A DNA stretch of 64,000 nucleotides from Pseudomonas oryzihabitans (lineage in GTDB: Bacteria; Pseudomonadota; Gammaproteobacteria; Pseudomonadales; Pseudomonadaceae). The stretch lies in NCBI RefSeq assembly GCF_001518815.1, contig NZ_CP013987.1, positions 2,378,501 through 2,442,500 of the forward strand, written 5' to 3'. The notes under the pieces were generated by a model. It worked only from the letters and a program-made list of their open reading frames with translations. It was not told the origin of the DNA and searched no databases. This document shows positions 63,674 through 64,000 of the stretch, one piece after another (the stretch's first letter is position 1; each line of letters starts with the position of its first letter). Both the position numbers and the translations under genes were made by a program.

Positions 63674-64000
63674 TCAACCGAGATCGACCACCACGCGACC
63701 TACCATCTTTCCCGCCAGGATCTGGCTGATGGTATCGGGCAGTTCTTCGAGGCCGATCTCCCGGGTCAGGCTGTCCAGGTCGTCCAGCTTCCATTGCACC
63801 GAAAGCTTGTCCCAGAGCGCGGCCTTGGCCATCAGTGGCAACTCGACGGAATCGACGCCCAGCAGATTCACTCCGCGCAGGATGAAGGGAAAGACCCCCG
63901 CTTCGAATGTGGTGCCAGCGGTCATGCCACAGCAGGCGACACTGCCGCCGTACTCCAGCGACTTGATGACGTTGAAGAGGATGTCACCACCCACGGTATC
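63674..64000 (-). CDS. AcuI/YhdH-type quinone oxidoreductase (partial)
   Basis: Only the last 108 residues are inside the window; the 5' end lies beyond 64000. ACCGMTAGTTFEAGVFPFILRGVNLLG (core GVFPFILRGVNLLGVDSVE) and the tail GKMVGRVVVDLG match acrylyl-CoA reductase AcuI/YhdH, an NADPH-dependent member of the medium-chain dehydrogenase family. The last five codons are near the terminator at 63628-63663. Confidence 0.85.
   Translation of the reverse strand, partial: DTVGGDILFNVIKSLEYGGSVACCGMTAGTTFEAGVFPFILRGVNLLGVDSVELPLMAKAALWDKLSVQWKLDDLDSLTREIGLEELPDTISQILAGKMVGRVVVDLG

Overview
The window is high-GC gammaproteobacterial DNA from a Pseudomonas. The host part has the gene run dusA - tal - hsbA/hsbR-type partner switch - PilZ - mlaA (vacJ) - DUF4404 - queF - YadH/YadG-type ABC exporter, followed by nfuA, metH, an efeUOB-type iron locus and cysI. 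From memory this order around tal, mlaA and queF is typical of Pseudomonas; a P. oryzihabitans-like species is possible, but the species is inference.

Positions 1-1821 are accessory DNA without recognisable function. About 1822-37609 is a P2-type (Peduovirus-like) tailed-phage prophage beside the 5' end of dusA. From left to right it contains: the packaging and head genes Q, P, O, N, M, L; tail protein X; a lysis cassette (lambda S-like holin, modular muramidase, nested spanins); tail completion R, S; baseplate V, W, J, I; fibre H and two fibre-associated genes; sheath and tube FI, FII; E/E' with a -1 frameshift heptamer; T, U, D; an accessory region (24629-29915); a regulatory region (repressor, divergent DNA-binding gene, YmfL, Ogr/Delta-type activator); a primase-helicase replication gene; a PrtN-family gene; and a tyrosine integrase next to dusA. 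Three dyads of the form TTGTA-N11-TACAA lie where P2 has its Ogr-dependent late promoters (before O/P, V and FI). Two full LexA-type boxes precede two small genes next to the repressor, which suggests SOS control.

The prophage carries several AT-rich cargo genes (morons). Two are membrane-protein genes placed between structural operons (11026-11763 and 17184-17996). Downstream of D is an accessory region: a two-gene cassette with a putative abortive-infection (putAbiC-like) membrane protein, a truncated umuC, an Imm45-like orphan immunity gene, an HNH-type protein and a DUF4238 protein. Two partial second copies of the D gene lie around this cargo, so it was probably built by recombination inside D. 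The two-gene cassette at 25071-26574 is the best candidate here for an under-described defence system.

The host part (37610-64000) is ordinary, well-conserved sequence: tRNA dihydrouridine synthesis, transaldolase, a phosphatase/antagonist signalling pair, lipid asymmetry, queuosine synthesis, ABC export, Fe-S assembly, cyclic-di-GMP signalling, methionine synthase, a sugar dehydrogenase, an RlmN-like radical SAM enzyme, an Efe-type iron system with two EfeO/EfeM-like proteins, and assimilatory sulfite reductase. The last gene (AcuI/YhdH-type reductase) runs off the right edge.
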